Notes under the pieces: generated by a model | What the model saw: the letters and a program-made list of their open reading frames with translations, nothing else | What the model was told of the DNA's origin: nothing | Database searches by the model: none | Program-made: the position numbers and the translations under genes | Part shown: positions 32,075-40,200 of the stretch, in pieces | Position numbering within the stretch: the stretch's first letter is position 1 | Layout of the letters: every line of letters starts with the position of its first letter | NCBI GenBank assembly: GCA_022822365.1 | Contig: JAJEBV010000048.1 | Location: 21,097-85,096 of the forward strand | Direction: 5' to 3' | Origin: Thermoanaerobaculia bacterium | GTDB taxonomy: Bacteria > Acidobacteriota > Thermoanaerobaculia > Multivoradales > Multivoraceae | Length of the DNA: 64,000 nucleotides

Positions 32075-33232
32075 TCACCAGGGGTTCTGCTTCTCGGCCT
32101 TGACGTGGTCGGGCATCCTGTAGCTGAGGCCCTCCTCGTCGTACACGGAGATCTGGAGAAGCTGGGTGATGTTGTTGGCGCGGACTGTCTCGGCGCCGGA
32201 CCAGCGCCGCAGCAGGCGCTGTCTGGCCCGGAACAGTGCGAGCGTGCCGACGTGCCAGGGTCGTTGCTTCGGGTACCCGAAGCCGTTGGCGAGTTTGTTG
32301 CCGATGAGCGCTCGCGAAAGGCGGTACGCCAGGTTCACGATCTTCTTCTTTTCGGCCTCGTCGGTGATCTGCGCAACGGAAGGGATCGACTGGATCAGCG
32401 TGTTCGCCAGGTGTCGGGACTCCTCGCTCGGTGGCGGCTCGCAGAGGTAGGCCACTTCGTACACCTGCTCGGCCTCCTTGGCGGAGGAGTACAAGATGCT
32501 CTCCGGAATGCCCATGAGGTAGCCGGAGTAACGCCAGACGTCCATGACTCCCTTGCGTTCTTCCTCCGTGAAGTTCGCGCCCAGGAGCGTCGAGTAGTCG
32601 AGCAGGCGCTTCGAGAACACGGAGATCGCATAGCCCAAGTGCGCGGCGCTCAAGGGGGTGCCCCAGGCCTCGTGGTCCCAGTCCGGGGACTTCGCGAGCA
32701 GACTTCTCATACGCCCGTGCACGAAGCGGACACGGACGGACAGCTTCCAGCCCTCGCCGTTCCTGTAGAGGCCTCTGGGGAAGAAGATGTCCAGCAACTG
32801 GCGGTTGTTCTGCTTGAGGCGCCTGGTGGTGTAGTTCACCCTCCCCGTGATGCTGAAGGACTTGGCGATCAACGTCGAGAAGCCTTCGACCAGCACGCCG
32901 GTGACGAACGCGCCCAGCATGAGATCCGCGTTCTTGTAGAACGTGCGGATTCCCGGCTCCAGGCCGTCCCAGTCCAGCCAGATCGGTTCTTCGAGGGTGT
33001 CGAAGAAGTCGCGGAGCACCTTGGGCGCGTTGCACAGAGTGTCGCCCTCCCACTCGATGATGGCACGAATGTAGCGGTGCAGATCCGCTGGCGGCAGATC
33101 GGAGAGTTCCTCCAGGACAGGGTCGAGTTCGGGGTCGCCGATGGTCGTGTGGCGGATGTAGTTGTCCACACCCTCCGGATCGGTCGTCCGAACCCGCGGA
33201 TACGACTCCGAGTACGCCGACGGCACTCTCAT
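32075..33232 (-). CDS. DUF2236 (MpaB/latex-clearing-protein-like) oxygenase, copy 2
   Basis: A 385-residue paralog of the 11499-12731 protein. Matching blocks are IRTFYKNADLMLGAFVTGVL, FSTLIAKSFSITGRV, VRFVHGRMRSLLAKS and FTEEERKGVMDVWRYSGYLMG; even YIRHTTIGDP near the N terminus is shared. The family uses heme for oxygenation, with isoprenoid cleavage known for Lcp and MpaB. It has its own upstream region (33233 onward) and is monocistronic. The substrate is unknown. Confidence 0.8.
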   Translation of the reverse strand: MRVPSAYSESYPRVRTTDPEGVDNYIRHTTIGDPELDPVLEELSDLPPADLHRYIRAIIEWEGDTLCNAPKVLRDFFDTLEEPIWLDWDGLEPGIRTFYKNADLMLGAFVTGVLVEGFSTLIAKSFSITGRVNYTTRRLKQNNRQLLDIFFPRGLYRNGEGWKLSVRVRFVHGRMRSLLAKSPDWDHEAWGTPLSAAHLGYAISVFSKRLLDYSTLLGANFTEEERKGVMDVWRYSGYLMGIPESILYSSAKEAEQVYEVAYLCEPPPSEESRHLANTLIQSIPSVAQITDEAEKKKIVNLAYRLSRALIGNKLANGFGYPKQRPWHVGTLALFRARQRLLRRWSGAETVRANNITQLLQISVYDEEGLSYRMPDHVKAEKQNPW

Positions 33233-33623
33233 CGAGTCTCCGGCGCCCCTTTCGACCCGACGGGGGTCACAGCCTCGGGTTCGTTGCCATACACCAGCCG
33301 CACACCTCTCGACACCTGTCCTCTTGCGAGTTCGACATGCTAACGGATGAGCAACTGGGTCAACAGCGAGCCGAACCGGCGATCCCTACCAACGGAAACG
33401 GGCCCGCAGCAGCACGCCGTGGTTCGGCAAACGGCTTCCCCGCTCCTCCCCGCCCGGCCTCGACCCTCAACCGCAGCCACTCCGCGAACTCGAAGTAACT
33501 GCTACCCCGCTCATGCTACGCAAACCGCAGACAGCCGGCATCTCCCGTTTTGTAGGTCGAGAAAGGTCAAGGAAGGAGTTCACAACGAAGGCAGCCAACG
33601 GCAGTCGCCCAGGTCGCCGCGCC
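33233..33623. other. 391-bp gap without a recognisable gene
   Basis: The region lies between the DUF2236 start and the ketosynthase stop. It should contain the DUF2236 promoter. A patch near 33480-33600 looks less GC-rich than its surroundings, and short open frames exist on both strands, none with family features. It may be a degraded gene; I cannot name it. Confidence 0.35.
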
Positions 33624-34865
33624 CTACTCTCCGGGGCCCAGCACCAGCACGCCGTTGCTGCCGCCAAAGCCGAAGCTGTTCTTCATCACGAAGGGCCGTT
33701 CGAGCGCCTCCGCATCGCCGCCCACCAGGCGCACCCGGCATTCCGGGTCGGGATTCTCGAGGTTCAGGTTCGCCGGCAACCGGCCCTGTGCGATGCCGAC
33801 GAGCGCCGCGATCGACTCGATCGCGCCGGACGCGCCCAGGGTGTGGCCGAAGTAGGACTTGTTGGCGGAGACCGGCGCCCGTTCGGCCGCGTCGCCCAGT
33901 ACCCTGCAGATCGACTCGCTCTCGCAGACGTCGTTGGCCAGCGTGGCGGTGCCGTGGGCGTTCACCGCGCCGAGGTCGGAAGGTCCGACGCCGGCCGACG
34001 CCAGGGCGGCCCGCATCGCCACCGCCTGGCCCTCGGCGCTGGGGCTGGTGATGTGACTGGCGTCCGACGACTCGCCGTAGCCGACGACCTCGCCCCGGAT
34101 CCGGGCACCCCGGGCGCGTGCCCGCTCCCACGACTCGAACACCAGCATGCCGGCGCCCTCGCCGAGGACGCAGCCGTCGCGGCCGGCGTCGAACGGACGG
34201 CAGGCCCGCGCCGGATCGGGGTTCTTCGACATGACGCCCAGGTTGTTCCAGACGCCGTAGTAGAACGGGTCGAAGAAGCCGTCGGCGCCGCCGGTCAGAA
34301 CGGTGTCGGCGTAGCCGTGGTGCACCATCCGGTACGCCGTCCCCATCGCGTTCGTCGCGGACGTGCAGGCCGAGATGACGACGTAGTTGGCGCCCGTCAG
34401 CCGGAAGTGGATCGAGATGCCGCCCGAGATCGCGTTGTCCATCACGCGCGGTACGCTGGTCGGCCGCAGGCCCCGCACGCCACGTTCCGCGAAGCGCTGC
34501 TGCAGCGTCGTGTTGCTCTCGGCCGCGCCGACCGCCGTACCCAGGATCACCGCCACCGGCTGGGGCTCGTACGGCGGAGCGCCGTCGATCAGGCCGGCGT
34601 CCTCGAGCGCCTGGGCGGCCGTCACGATGCCCAGATCGACCGCGCGGTCCGTCGGCCGGCGGCGCAGACGCTTGAGGCCGGCGGCGACGAAGTCCGGTTC
34701 GACTTCCCCGCCGATGCCGACCTTCATCTCCGACGTGTCGAGCGACTGGAGCTCGGCGATGCCGCCCCTGCCGGCGAACAGGCTGGCGCCGAAGGACTCG
34801 ATGTCCGTGCCGATGGCGCAGGCGACGCCGAGGCCGGTGACCGCGACCCGGCGAGGCTCAGCCAT
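33624..34865 (-). CDS. Beta-ketoacyl-ACP synthase (FabF/KAS II-like)
   Basis: A 413-residue condensing enzyme. The catalytic Cys lies in VISACTSATNAMGTAYRMV, and the two His motifs are NAHGTATLANDVCE and NKSYFGHTLGASGAIE. VTGLGVACAIGTDIESF at the N terminus is typical. The AHGTAT variant (usually GTST) is mild. Its ATG overlaps the ketoreductase stop by 8 bp. With the adjacent reductase and the distant acyl carrier protein it could build a specialised acyl chain. It could also simply be a secondary fatty-acid elongation enzyme. Confidence 0.9.
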   Translation of the reverse strand: MAEPRRVAVTGLGVACAIGTDIESFGASLFAGRGGIAELQSLDTSEMKVGIGGEVEPDFVAAGLKRLRRRPTDRAVDLGIVTAAQALEDAGLIDGAPPYEPQPVAVILGTAVGAAESNTTLQQRFAERGVRGLRPTSVPRVMDNAISGGISIHFRLTGANYVVISACTSATNAMGTAYRMVHHGYADTVLTGGADGFFDPFYYGVWNNLGVMSKNPDPARACRPFDAGRDGCVLGEGAGMLVFESWERARARGARIRGEVVGYGESSDASHITSPSAEGQAVAMRAALASAGVGPSDLGAVNAHGTATLANDVCESESICRVLGDAAERAPVSANKSYFGHTLGASGAIESIAALVGIAQGRLPANLNLENPDPECRVRLVGGDAEALERPFVMKNSFGFGGSNGVLVLGPGE

Positions 34866-35613
34866 ACATCGACAACCCGCCGTTGACGTGGATCACCTGG
34901 CCGGTGATGTACGACGACGCAGGCGAAAGCAGGAAAGTGACACAGGCGGCGACCTCGGCCGGCGTCCCCAGGCGCCCGAGCGGCACGGGCAGTCGCTGTC
35001 GCTGGTCTTCGGAGAGCTCGGTCGTCATGTCCGTTTCGATGAAGCCCGGCGACACCGCGTTGCAGCGGACGCCGAACCGGGCCGCCTCGAGGGCGAGGCT
35101 GCGGGTGAGACTCACCATGCCGGCTTTCGAGGCCGCGTAGTCCGCGCCCATCCAGCCGCCGGGACCGTGCGCGGCCAGTGACGCCATGTTGACGATGCTG
35201 CCGCTCCGCGCCTTGCGCATGACCTTGTAGGCGGCGCGTGACGCGGCGAACGTGGCCTCCAGGTTGACGCGCTGGGTCGCACGCCAGGACGCGAGGTCGA
35301 GGCCGCGGAAGGCGACCGGTCGACCGCCGCCGGCGTTGTTGACCAGGCCGTCGATCCGGCCGCAGCGTTCGACCACGTCGTCAACGAGCGTCGCCGCGTT
35401 CTCCGGGTCGTCGAAGTCCGCGGCAAACGGGAGAGCGTTCTCCGCGTCGATTTCGCCGCAGACAGCCTCGACCCGCGCGAATTCCCGCCCGTGGACGGCG
35501 ACCGTCGCGCCGAGAGCGACGGCGGCCTCGGCCGCCGCACGGCCGATACCGCGGGTGGAACCGGTTATGAGGACGACGAGACCTTCAAGGGCGCCGGAGG
35601 GGGAGACAGTCAT
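34858..35613 (-). CDS. Short-chain dehydrogenase, FabG-like 3-ketoacyl-ACP reductase
   Basis: A 251-residue classical SDR. The NADP(H) motif TGSTRGIG is at about residues 18-25, NNAG is present as LVNNAGGGRPVAF, and the catalytic Ser-Tyr-Lys includes YAASK. The C-terminal VNGGLSMYG is FabG-like. The start is the ATG at 35613; an open frame continues upstream through a large inverted repeat but shows no homology. The ketosynthase overlaps its 3' end, giving a two-gene operon reading away from the repeat. Confidence 0.9.
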   Translation of the reverse strand: MTVSPSGALEGLVVLITGSTRGIGRAAAEAAVALGATVAVHGREFARVEAVCGEIDAENALPFAADFDDPENAATLVDDVVERCGRIDGLVNNAGGGRPVAFRGLDLASWRATQRVNLEATFAASRAAYKVMRKARSGSIVNMASLAAHGPGGWMGADYAASKAGMVSLTRSLALEAARFGVRCNAVSPGFIETDMTTELSEDQRQRLPVPLGRLGTPAEVAACVTFLLSPASSYITGQVIHVNGGLSMYG

Positions 35614-35624
35614 GGCCGGCCGCA

Positions 35625-35630
35625 ATCGTA
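35625..35630 (-). promoter_or_regulatory. Possible -10 box (TACGAT) of the ketoreductase operon
   Basis: On the minus strand TACGAT ends 11 nt before the ATG at 35613, with no Shine-Dalgarno. The spacing is slightly long compared with the other such boxes, so this is a weaker case. Confidence 0.3.
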
Positions 35631-35648
35631 GCGCCGTCGGGGGCGGCC

Positions 35649-35829
35649 GCCCGTTCGGGTCAGGAGGGGGAGCGGCTGCCAGGATGACGTGCGCGCTTGA
35701 GAGGTGATGGGAGGGGGTGCGCGCACTCGGCTTCGCTCGCTCCGGTCGGTCGGCGGTTCCCGGGACGTCGGCGGCAGTCGCTCGCTCAGACGCACCTGGC
35801 AGCCGCCCCCCCTCCTGACCCGAACGGGC
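35649..35829. repeat. Large inverted repeat in a divergent promoter region
   Basis: Two 35-bp arms (35649-35683 and 35795-35829) are reverse complements with one mismatch, separated by 111 bp. Each arm begins or ends with GCCCGTTCGGGTCAGGAGGG. The arms sit about 35 bp from the ketoreductase start and 50 bp from the amine-oxidoreductase start. Possible roles are paired operators for one regulator, a large stem-loop, or a MITE-like insertion. Confidence 0.85.
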
Positions 35830-35863
35830 TGGTCGGCGTTGCTGCTCACGTCCGGATCCGGCG

Positions 35864-35869
35864 TACCAT
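35864..35869 (+). promoter_or_regulatory. Putative -10 box (TACCAT) before the amine-oxidoreductase operon
   Basis: TACCAT ends 9 nt before the ATG at 35879, with no Shine-Dalgarno. It lies just outside the right arm of the inverted repeat. Confidence 0.4.
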
Positions 35870-35878
35870 TCCTGCCGG

Positions 35879-38680
35879 ATGACGGCTCTTCTGGTGAACG
35901 GACAGCGAGTCGAGGCCCGGGCGGGCGACAGTCTGCTGATCGCCATGCTGCGGGCCGGGCTGCACCCGACCGGCGGCGGTTGCCTGTGCCTCGGCGGGGA
36001 CTGCCCGAACTGCCTCGTGACGGTCGATGGCGTGGCCTACACGAGGAGTTGCCAGGTGAAGGCCGAGGCCGGCATGACAGTGACACGCGACCACGCCGGC
36101 GGCGAGCCGGCCCTGCTGTCGGACCAGGCGACGTGGGCCGAAAGCGCGGCGCCCGTGCGCCACATTCACTGCGACACGGTCGTCATCGGACAGGGCGAGT
36201 CGGGGCGCGAGGCCGCGCGGGAAGCGCGGGAGGCGGGTTTCGACGTGGTCACCCTCGACGCCAGGGACGGGCAGCACGTCACCGGGGTCTATCCCGGGCC
36301 GCTGGTCGTCGCGGCGGACGGCGGCGGGCGGGTGCTCCACGTCCACCCAAGGCGGGAGATCGTCGTCGCCACTGGCGCCGCGGAGATCCAGCCCGTCGTC
36401 TCCGGCAGCGATCTGGAAGGACTGGTCACGGCGCGCGCAGCAGCGGAGCTTGTCGCCGCCAGCATCGACCTGGGCCGCGCCGTCGCCGTCGGCGAGCCGC
36501 CCGGCGAGCTGCCGAGCGGCTCCCTCGCAGGGCACTTCCCACTCGGCCACGGCGGCTGGGAACTCGTCCGCTTCGAGGGCGCCGGCCGGGTCGAAGCGGT
36601 CGTCCTGCGAACACGCGGCGACGGCGAGGCCGCCGAAGAGCGGATCGAATGCGACACGGCCGTCCTCGGCCTTGGCCGCAATCCACGCAACGCACTGGCG
36701 CGGATGGCCTCGGACCTGCCGGTGCGGGTCGTCGGCGGCGCCGCGACGGAACCGGAACTGCCGCCATGCCCCGGGGAGGGCACGGTGTGCCCGTGCAGCG
36801 GCGTCACCGTCGCCGACCTGGACGGCGTCTGGGAGCGCGGTTTCCACGAGATGGAGTTGCTCAAACGCGCGACGCTCGCCGGCACCGGCACCTGCCAGGG
36901 GGGCGTGTGCCTGCCCTACCTGCGGAGCTTCCTGCTGGAGCGAGGCGGCCGCCTTCAGCCCGCGTTCACCGCCCGGCCGCTCAACCGGCAACTGACCGTG
37001 CGGGAGCTGGCCGCCGGAGCGCACACCGCCGTGACCGCCCGCTCCCCGCTCCACGACGAGCACCTGCGGCTAGGCGCGCGGATGGATCGCGCCGGCGGAT
37101 GGTGGCGGCCCTGGACCTACGGCCGGCAAGACGACGAGTACCGCTCCGTGCGCGAGCGCGTCTCGCTCGGCGACGTGAGTTCGCTCGGCAAGATGGCGAT
37201 CTCCGGGCCGGACGCCGAGGCGTTCCTGGAGCGGATCGTCCCCACCCGGGTCGCGACGATCCGTCCCGGCCGCTGCCGCTATGTCCTCATGCTGGACGAA
37301 CGGGCTCACCTGCTCGACGACGGCATGCTCTGCCGGGAGGCGGACCAGGACGCAGGCGACCGCTTCTTCCTGACCTCGACCTCCGGAGGGTCCGGCTTCT
37401 TCGAGTTGTGGATGCGCGACTGGGCCGAGGCCTTCGGTTGCGACGTCCGTATCCTGAACCAGACCGCCTCGCTGGCGGCGTTCAACGTCACCGGACCCCA
37501 GGCGGCCCGGTTGCTCGCCCGGGCCGGCGCCCTGGAACTGCCCGCGTTCGGCCGCCACCGGCGAGTGCGCGTCGCCGGCGTCGAATGCCGGATCGTTCGC
37601 CTGAGCTTCACCGGCGAGCTCTCCTACGAGCTCCACCATCCAGCCGCTGACGCCCGCAAGCTGTGGCGGCGGCTGCTCGAGGCGGGCGCCGCGTTCGGCG
37701 TCCAACCACACGGACTCGAAGCCCTGCTCCGCCTGCGGCTCGAGAAGGGCCACATCGTCATCGGCCAGGACACGGACTACGACTCGACCCCGCGCCGGCT
37801 CGCCCACGAGTGGGCGGTCAGCCTGGACAAGGGCGACTTCGTCGGCCGTCGGGCCATCGTGCGGACGAACAAACAACCGCTCGACAAGCGGCTCGTCATG
37901 CTCCGGACCGACGATCCGCCGCCGGGAAGCGTCGAAGCTCCGTCCGCCGAAGGCGCGGCCATCCACGACGGAGACCGCTATGCCGGCTACGTGACGTCGG
38001 ACACGGGCACGGCAGCCGGCGGCGGCGCGACGATGCTCGGCTGGCTCTACCTGGACGCGGAGGGCCGCCTGCCCCGCGAGGTCACGGTCGATGGCCGCCC
38101 GGCCCGCCGGGTCGACGGCCCGACGTACGACCCGCAGGGAGAGCGGGCTCGGGCAGCGGTCGACGTCGCGAGCGAATCGCCGGAGAACGTCCGTGAGTTC
38201 CCGGTTACCCGCCTGGAGGCAACCGACGTCGCCGCCGGTGCCCCAGCCGAGCGGCCGCGGCTCCGCCGGCTCGAAGCGACCCGCGTGTCGGCCACGCCCG
38301 GGGCCCTCGACGCGCTGGTTGCTGATCCACTCTGGCCGGCCACCGCCCTCGCCTTCCGCACCGCTCCCGACGAACTCCTGGTGACGGCGACGCCGGACTT
38401 CGAGGTCGCCGGCGACCCGCACGCGATCGTCGAGCGCGAGACCGCGTTCAGCTACGTCTGGCTCGATGGAACCACGGCCGAGCGGTTCCTGGACCGCGAG
38501 TGCGAGTGGCGTCGGCCCAGCGCGAGGCCGGCCCTCGCCCAGGGCGAGGTCGCCGGCATTCCGGCCAAGCTCTGGTTCGAGGCCGGGAGGACCCTGATCC
38601 TCACACCGGCCCCCTTCGCGGCCGCCTTCGAGCGCCGCCTGACCGCCTCCCTCGCAGAGGTCGACGGGGACGCCGAATGA
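35879..38680 (+). CDS. Sarcosine-oxidase-type alpha subunit with Fe-S motifs and fused gamma-like domain
   Basis: A 933-residue oxidoreductase subunit. Domains in order: [2Fe-2S] ferredoxin-like region with C37, C42, C45 and C58 (LCLGGDCPNCLVTVDG); a short dinucleotide domain from VVIGQGESGRE (about 100-275); a BFD-like region with C304, C306, C339 and C344 (CPCSGVT, TCQGGVC); a GcvT/aminomethyltransferase-like folate domain (about 395-740); and a tail (about 780-933) resembling the separate gamma subunit of heterotetrameric sarcosine oxidase. It would oxidise an N-methyl amine or imino acid and pass formaldehyde to tetrahydrofolate. The flavin domain is about 100 residues shorter than usual. 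It overlaps the beta gene by 4 bp. Confidence 0.82.
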   Translation: MTALLVNGQRVEARAGDSLLIAMLRAGLHPTGGGCLCLGGDCPNCLVTVDGVAYTRSCQVKAEAGMTVTRDHAGGEPALLSDQATWAESAAPVRHIHCDTVVIGQGESGREAAREAREAGFDVVTLDARDGQHVTGVYPGPLVVAADGGGRVLHVHPRREIVVATGAAEIQPVVSGSDLEGLVTARAAAELVAASIDLGRAVAVGEPPGELPSGSLAGHFPLGHGGWELVRFEGAGRVEAVVLRTRGDGEAAEERIECDTAVLGLGRNPRNALARMASDLPVRVVGGAATEPELPPCPGEGTVCPCSGVTVADLDGVWERGFHEMELLKRATLAGTGTCQGGVCLPYLRSFLLERGGRLQPAFTARPLNRQLTVRELAAGAHTAVTARSPLHDEHLRLGARMDRAGGWWRPWTYGRQDDEYRSVRERVSLGDVSSLGKMAISGPDAEAFLERIVPTRVATIRPGRCRYVLMLDERAHLLDDGMLCREADQDAGDRFFLTSTSGGSGFFELWMRDWAEAFGCDVRILNQTASLAAFNVTGPQAARLLARAGALELPAFGRHRRVRVAGVECRIVRLSFTGELSYELHHPAADARKLWRRLLEAGAAFGVQPHGLEALLRLRLEKGHIVIGQDTDYDSTPRRLAHEWAVSLDKGDFVGRRAIVRTNKQPLDKRLVMLRTDDPPPGSVEAPSAEGAAIHDGDRYAGYVTSDTGTAAGGGATMLGWLYLDAEGRLPREVTVDGRPARRVDGPTYDPQGERARAAVDVASESPENVREFPVTRLEATDVAAGAPAERPRLRRLEATRVSATPGALDALVADPLWPATALAFRTAPDELLVTATPDFEVAGDPHAIVERETAFSYVWLDGTTAERFLDRECEWRRPSARPALAQGEVAGIPAKLWFEAGRTLILTPAPFAAAFERRLTASLAEVDGDAE

Positions 38681-39885
38681 ACGAGTTCACGGAACGCCAG
38701 ATGAAGCTGACGTGGCGGGCGCCGAAGGAGAGCTACGACGTCGTCATCGTCGGCGCCGGCGGCCATGGCCTCGCCACCGCCTACTACCTGGCGACCCGCC
38801 ACGGCATCACGAACGTCGGCGTGTTCGAGCGCGGCTATATCGGCGGCGGCAACTCGGGCCGGAACACGACGATCATCCGCGCCAACTACGGCATCCCGGC
38901 CGCCGTCCGCTTCTACCAGCGCAGCGTCGACCTCTACCGGGGCCTGGAAGAGGAAACCGACCGCTGGCTCATGCACCAGCAGAAGGGGATCCTGTGGATG
39001 GCGCACTCCGAGGCGGCAGTGCGGGCCGAACGGATGCGAGCGAAGCTGAACACCGAGTTCGGCGCCGAGACCGAGTTCGTCGGGCCGCGGCAGGTCGAGG
39101 AACTCTGCCCGCAGCTCGACATGTCCGGCGGCGGCCGCTGGCCGGTCCTGGGCGCTTCCTACCATCCGCAGGGCGCCACCGCCCGCCACGACCGCGTGGT
39201 CTGGGCACTCGCCGAGGGCGCGATGGAGCGCGGCGCCCACGTCCACCAGAACACGCCGGTGGAGGGCCTGATCCTCGACGGCAAGCGGGTCGCCGGCGTG
39301 CGAACAGCGGCCGGTAACGTTGCCGCGGGCGTCGTCGTCTCGGCCGTCGGCGGCCACGTCAGCCGCCTCGCGGCGATGGCGGGCCTCCGCCTGCCGATCC
39401 GCACGCACCGCCTGCAGGCGTTCGTCACGAACCACTACCGGCAGCAGTTCGGGCCCATCGTCGCCTCCTCGGAGCTTTTCTTCTACGCCTCGCAGACGGC
39501 CCGCGGCGAGATGCTCCTGGGCGCCGAGATCGACCCGCAGCCGAGCTTCTCCTACCGCTCCAGCCACGATTTCGTGCAGCACGTCTGCCGGCGGGCCCTG
39601 TGCCTCCTGCCCTTCATGTCGGACCTCCGGGTACTGCGGCAGTGGACCGGCGTCTGCGACATGAGCCCCGACTACTCGCCGATCATGGGCCGCACGGGCG
39701 TGCCGGGCTTCTTCATCACGACCGGCTGGGGCACCTGGGGCTTCAAGGCGATCCCGGCCGGCGGCGAGCAGATAGCCGAACTCATCGCGACCGGCGAGAC
39801 TCCGGAACTGATCGCGCCGTTCGGGCTCGATCGCTTCGCCCGCGATCGCACGATGGCCGACCGCGGGTCGGCGGGGACGCACTAG
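38677..39885 (+). CDS. Sarcosine-oxidase-type beta subunit, FAD-dependent amine oxidoreductase
   Basis: A 402-residue DAO-family flavoprotein. The FAD-binding motif VVIVGAGGHGLATAYYL is at about residues 22-38, NSGRNTTIIRANY follows at about 60-72, and the C-terminal substrate-side motif is YSPIMGRTGVPGFFITTGWG. In heterotetrameric sarcosine oxidase this subunit carries the amine-oxidising site and shares FMN with alpha. The start is the ATG in the ATGA overlap with the alpha-gamma stop. The order alpha-gamma, beta, delta differs from the usual beta-delta-alpha-gamma. Confidence 0.88.
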   Translation: MNEFTERQMKLTWRAPKESYDVVIVGAGGHGLATAYYLATRHGITNVGVFERGYIGGGNSGRNTTIIRANYGIPAAVRFYQRSVDLYRGLEEETDRWLMHQQKGILWMAHSEAAVRAERMRAKLNTEFGAETEFVGPRQVEELCPQLDMSGGGRWPVLGASYHPQGATARHDRVVWALAEGAMERGAHVHQNTPVEGLILDGKRVAGVRTAAGNVAAGVVVSAVGGHVSRLAAMAGLRLPIRTHRLQAFVTNHYRQQFGPIVASSELFFYASQTARGEMLLGAEIDPQPSFSYRSSHDFVQHVCRRALCLLPFMSDLRVLRQWTGVCDMSPDYSPIMGRTGVPGFFITTGWGTWGFKAIPAGGEQIAELIATGETPELIAPFGLDRFARDRTMADRGSAGTH

Positions 39886-39887
39886 CG

Positions 39888-40136
39888 ATGAGCCTGCGCA
39901 TTCCCTGCCCCTGTTGCGGCGACCGCTCGGTCCACGAGTTCGTCCACGGCGAGATCCGGCGGGTACCGGACCACCTGACCGACCCGGACGAGCGCGACCT
40001 CGACTTCGCCTTTCACCACGACAACGAGGAAGGCGTCGTCACCGAACGCTGGTTCCACGCCCAGGGCTGCCGGCGCTGGTTCGAGATCCGGCGCGATACG
40101 AGGACCGACCGGATCATCGAAGCTGCCGAATCCTGA
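39888..40136 (+). CDS. Sarcosine-oxidase-type delta subunit (zinc-ribbon protein)
   Basis: An 82-residue SoxD-like protein. The Zn site is formed by Cys residues in IPCPCCGDRSVHEF (C7, C9/C10) and AQGCRRWFEIRRDT further down, the standard family pattern. It starts 3 bp after the beta stop. Its presence confirms a multi-subunit complex rather than a stand-alone dehydrogenase. Confidence 0.88.
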   Translation: MSLRIPCPCCGDRSVHEFVHGEIRRVPDHLTDPDERDLDFAFHHDNEEGVVTERWFHAQGCRRWFEIRRDTRTDRIIEAAES

Positions 40137-40200
40137 CCGACCAGCCAGTTTCCGGCTACAATCCGGAACACCGTCCGCAACCAGAACCCGGAGGCCGCAC

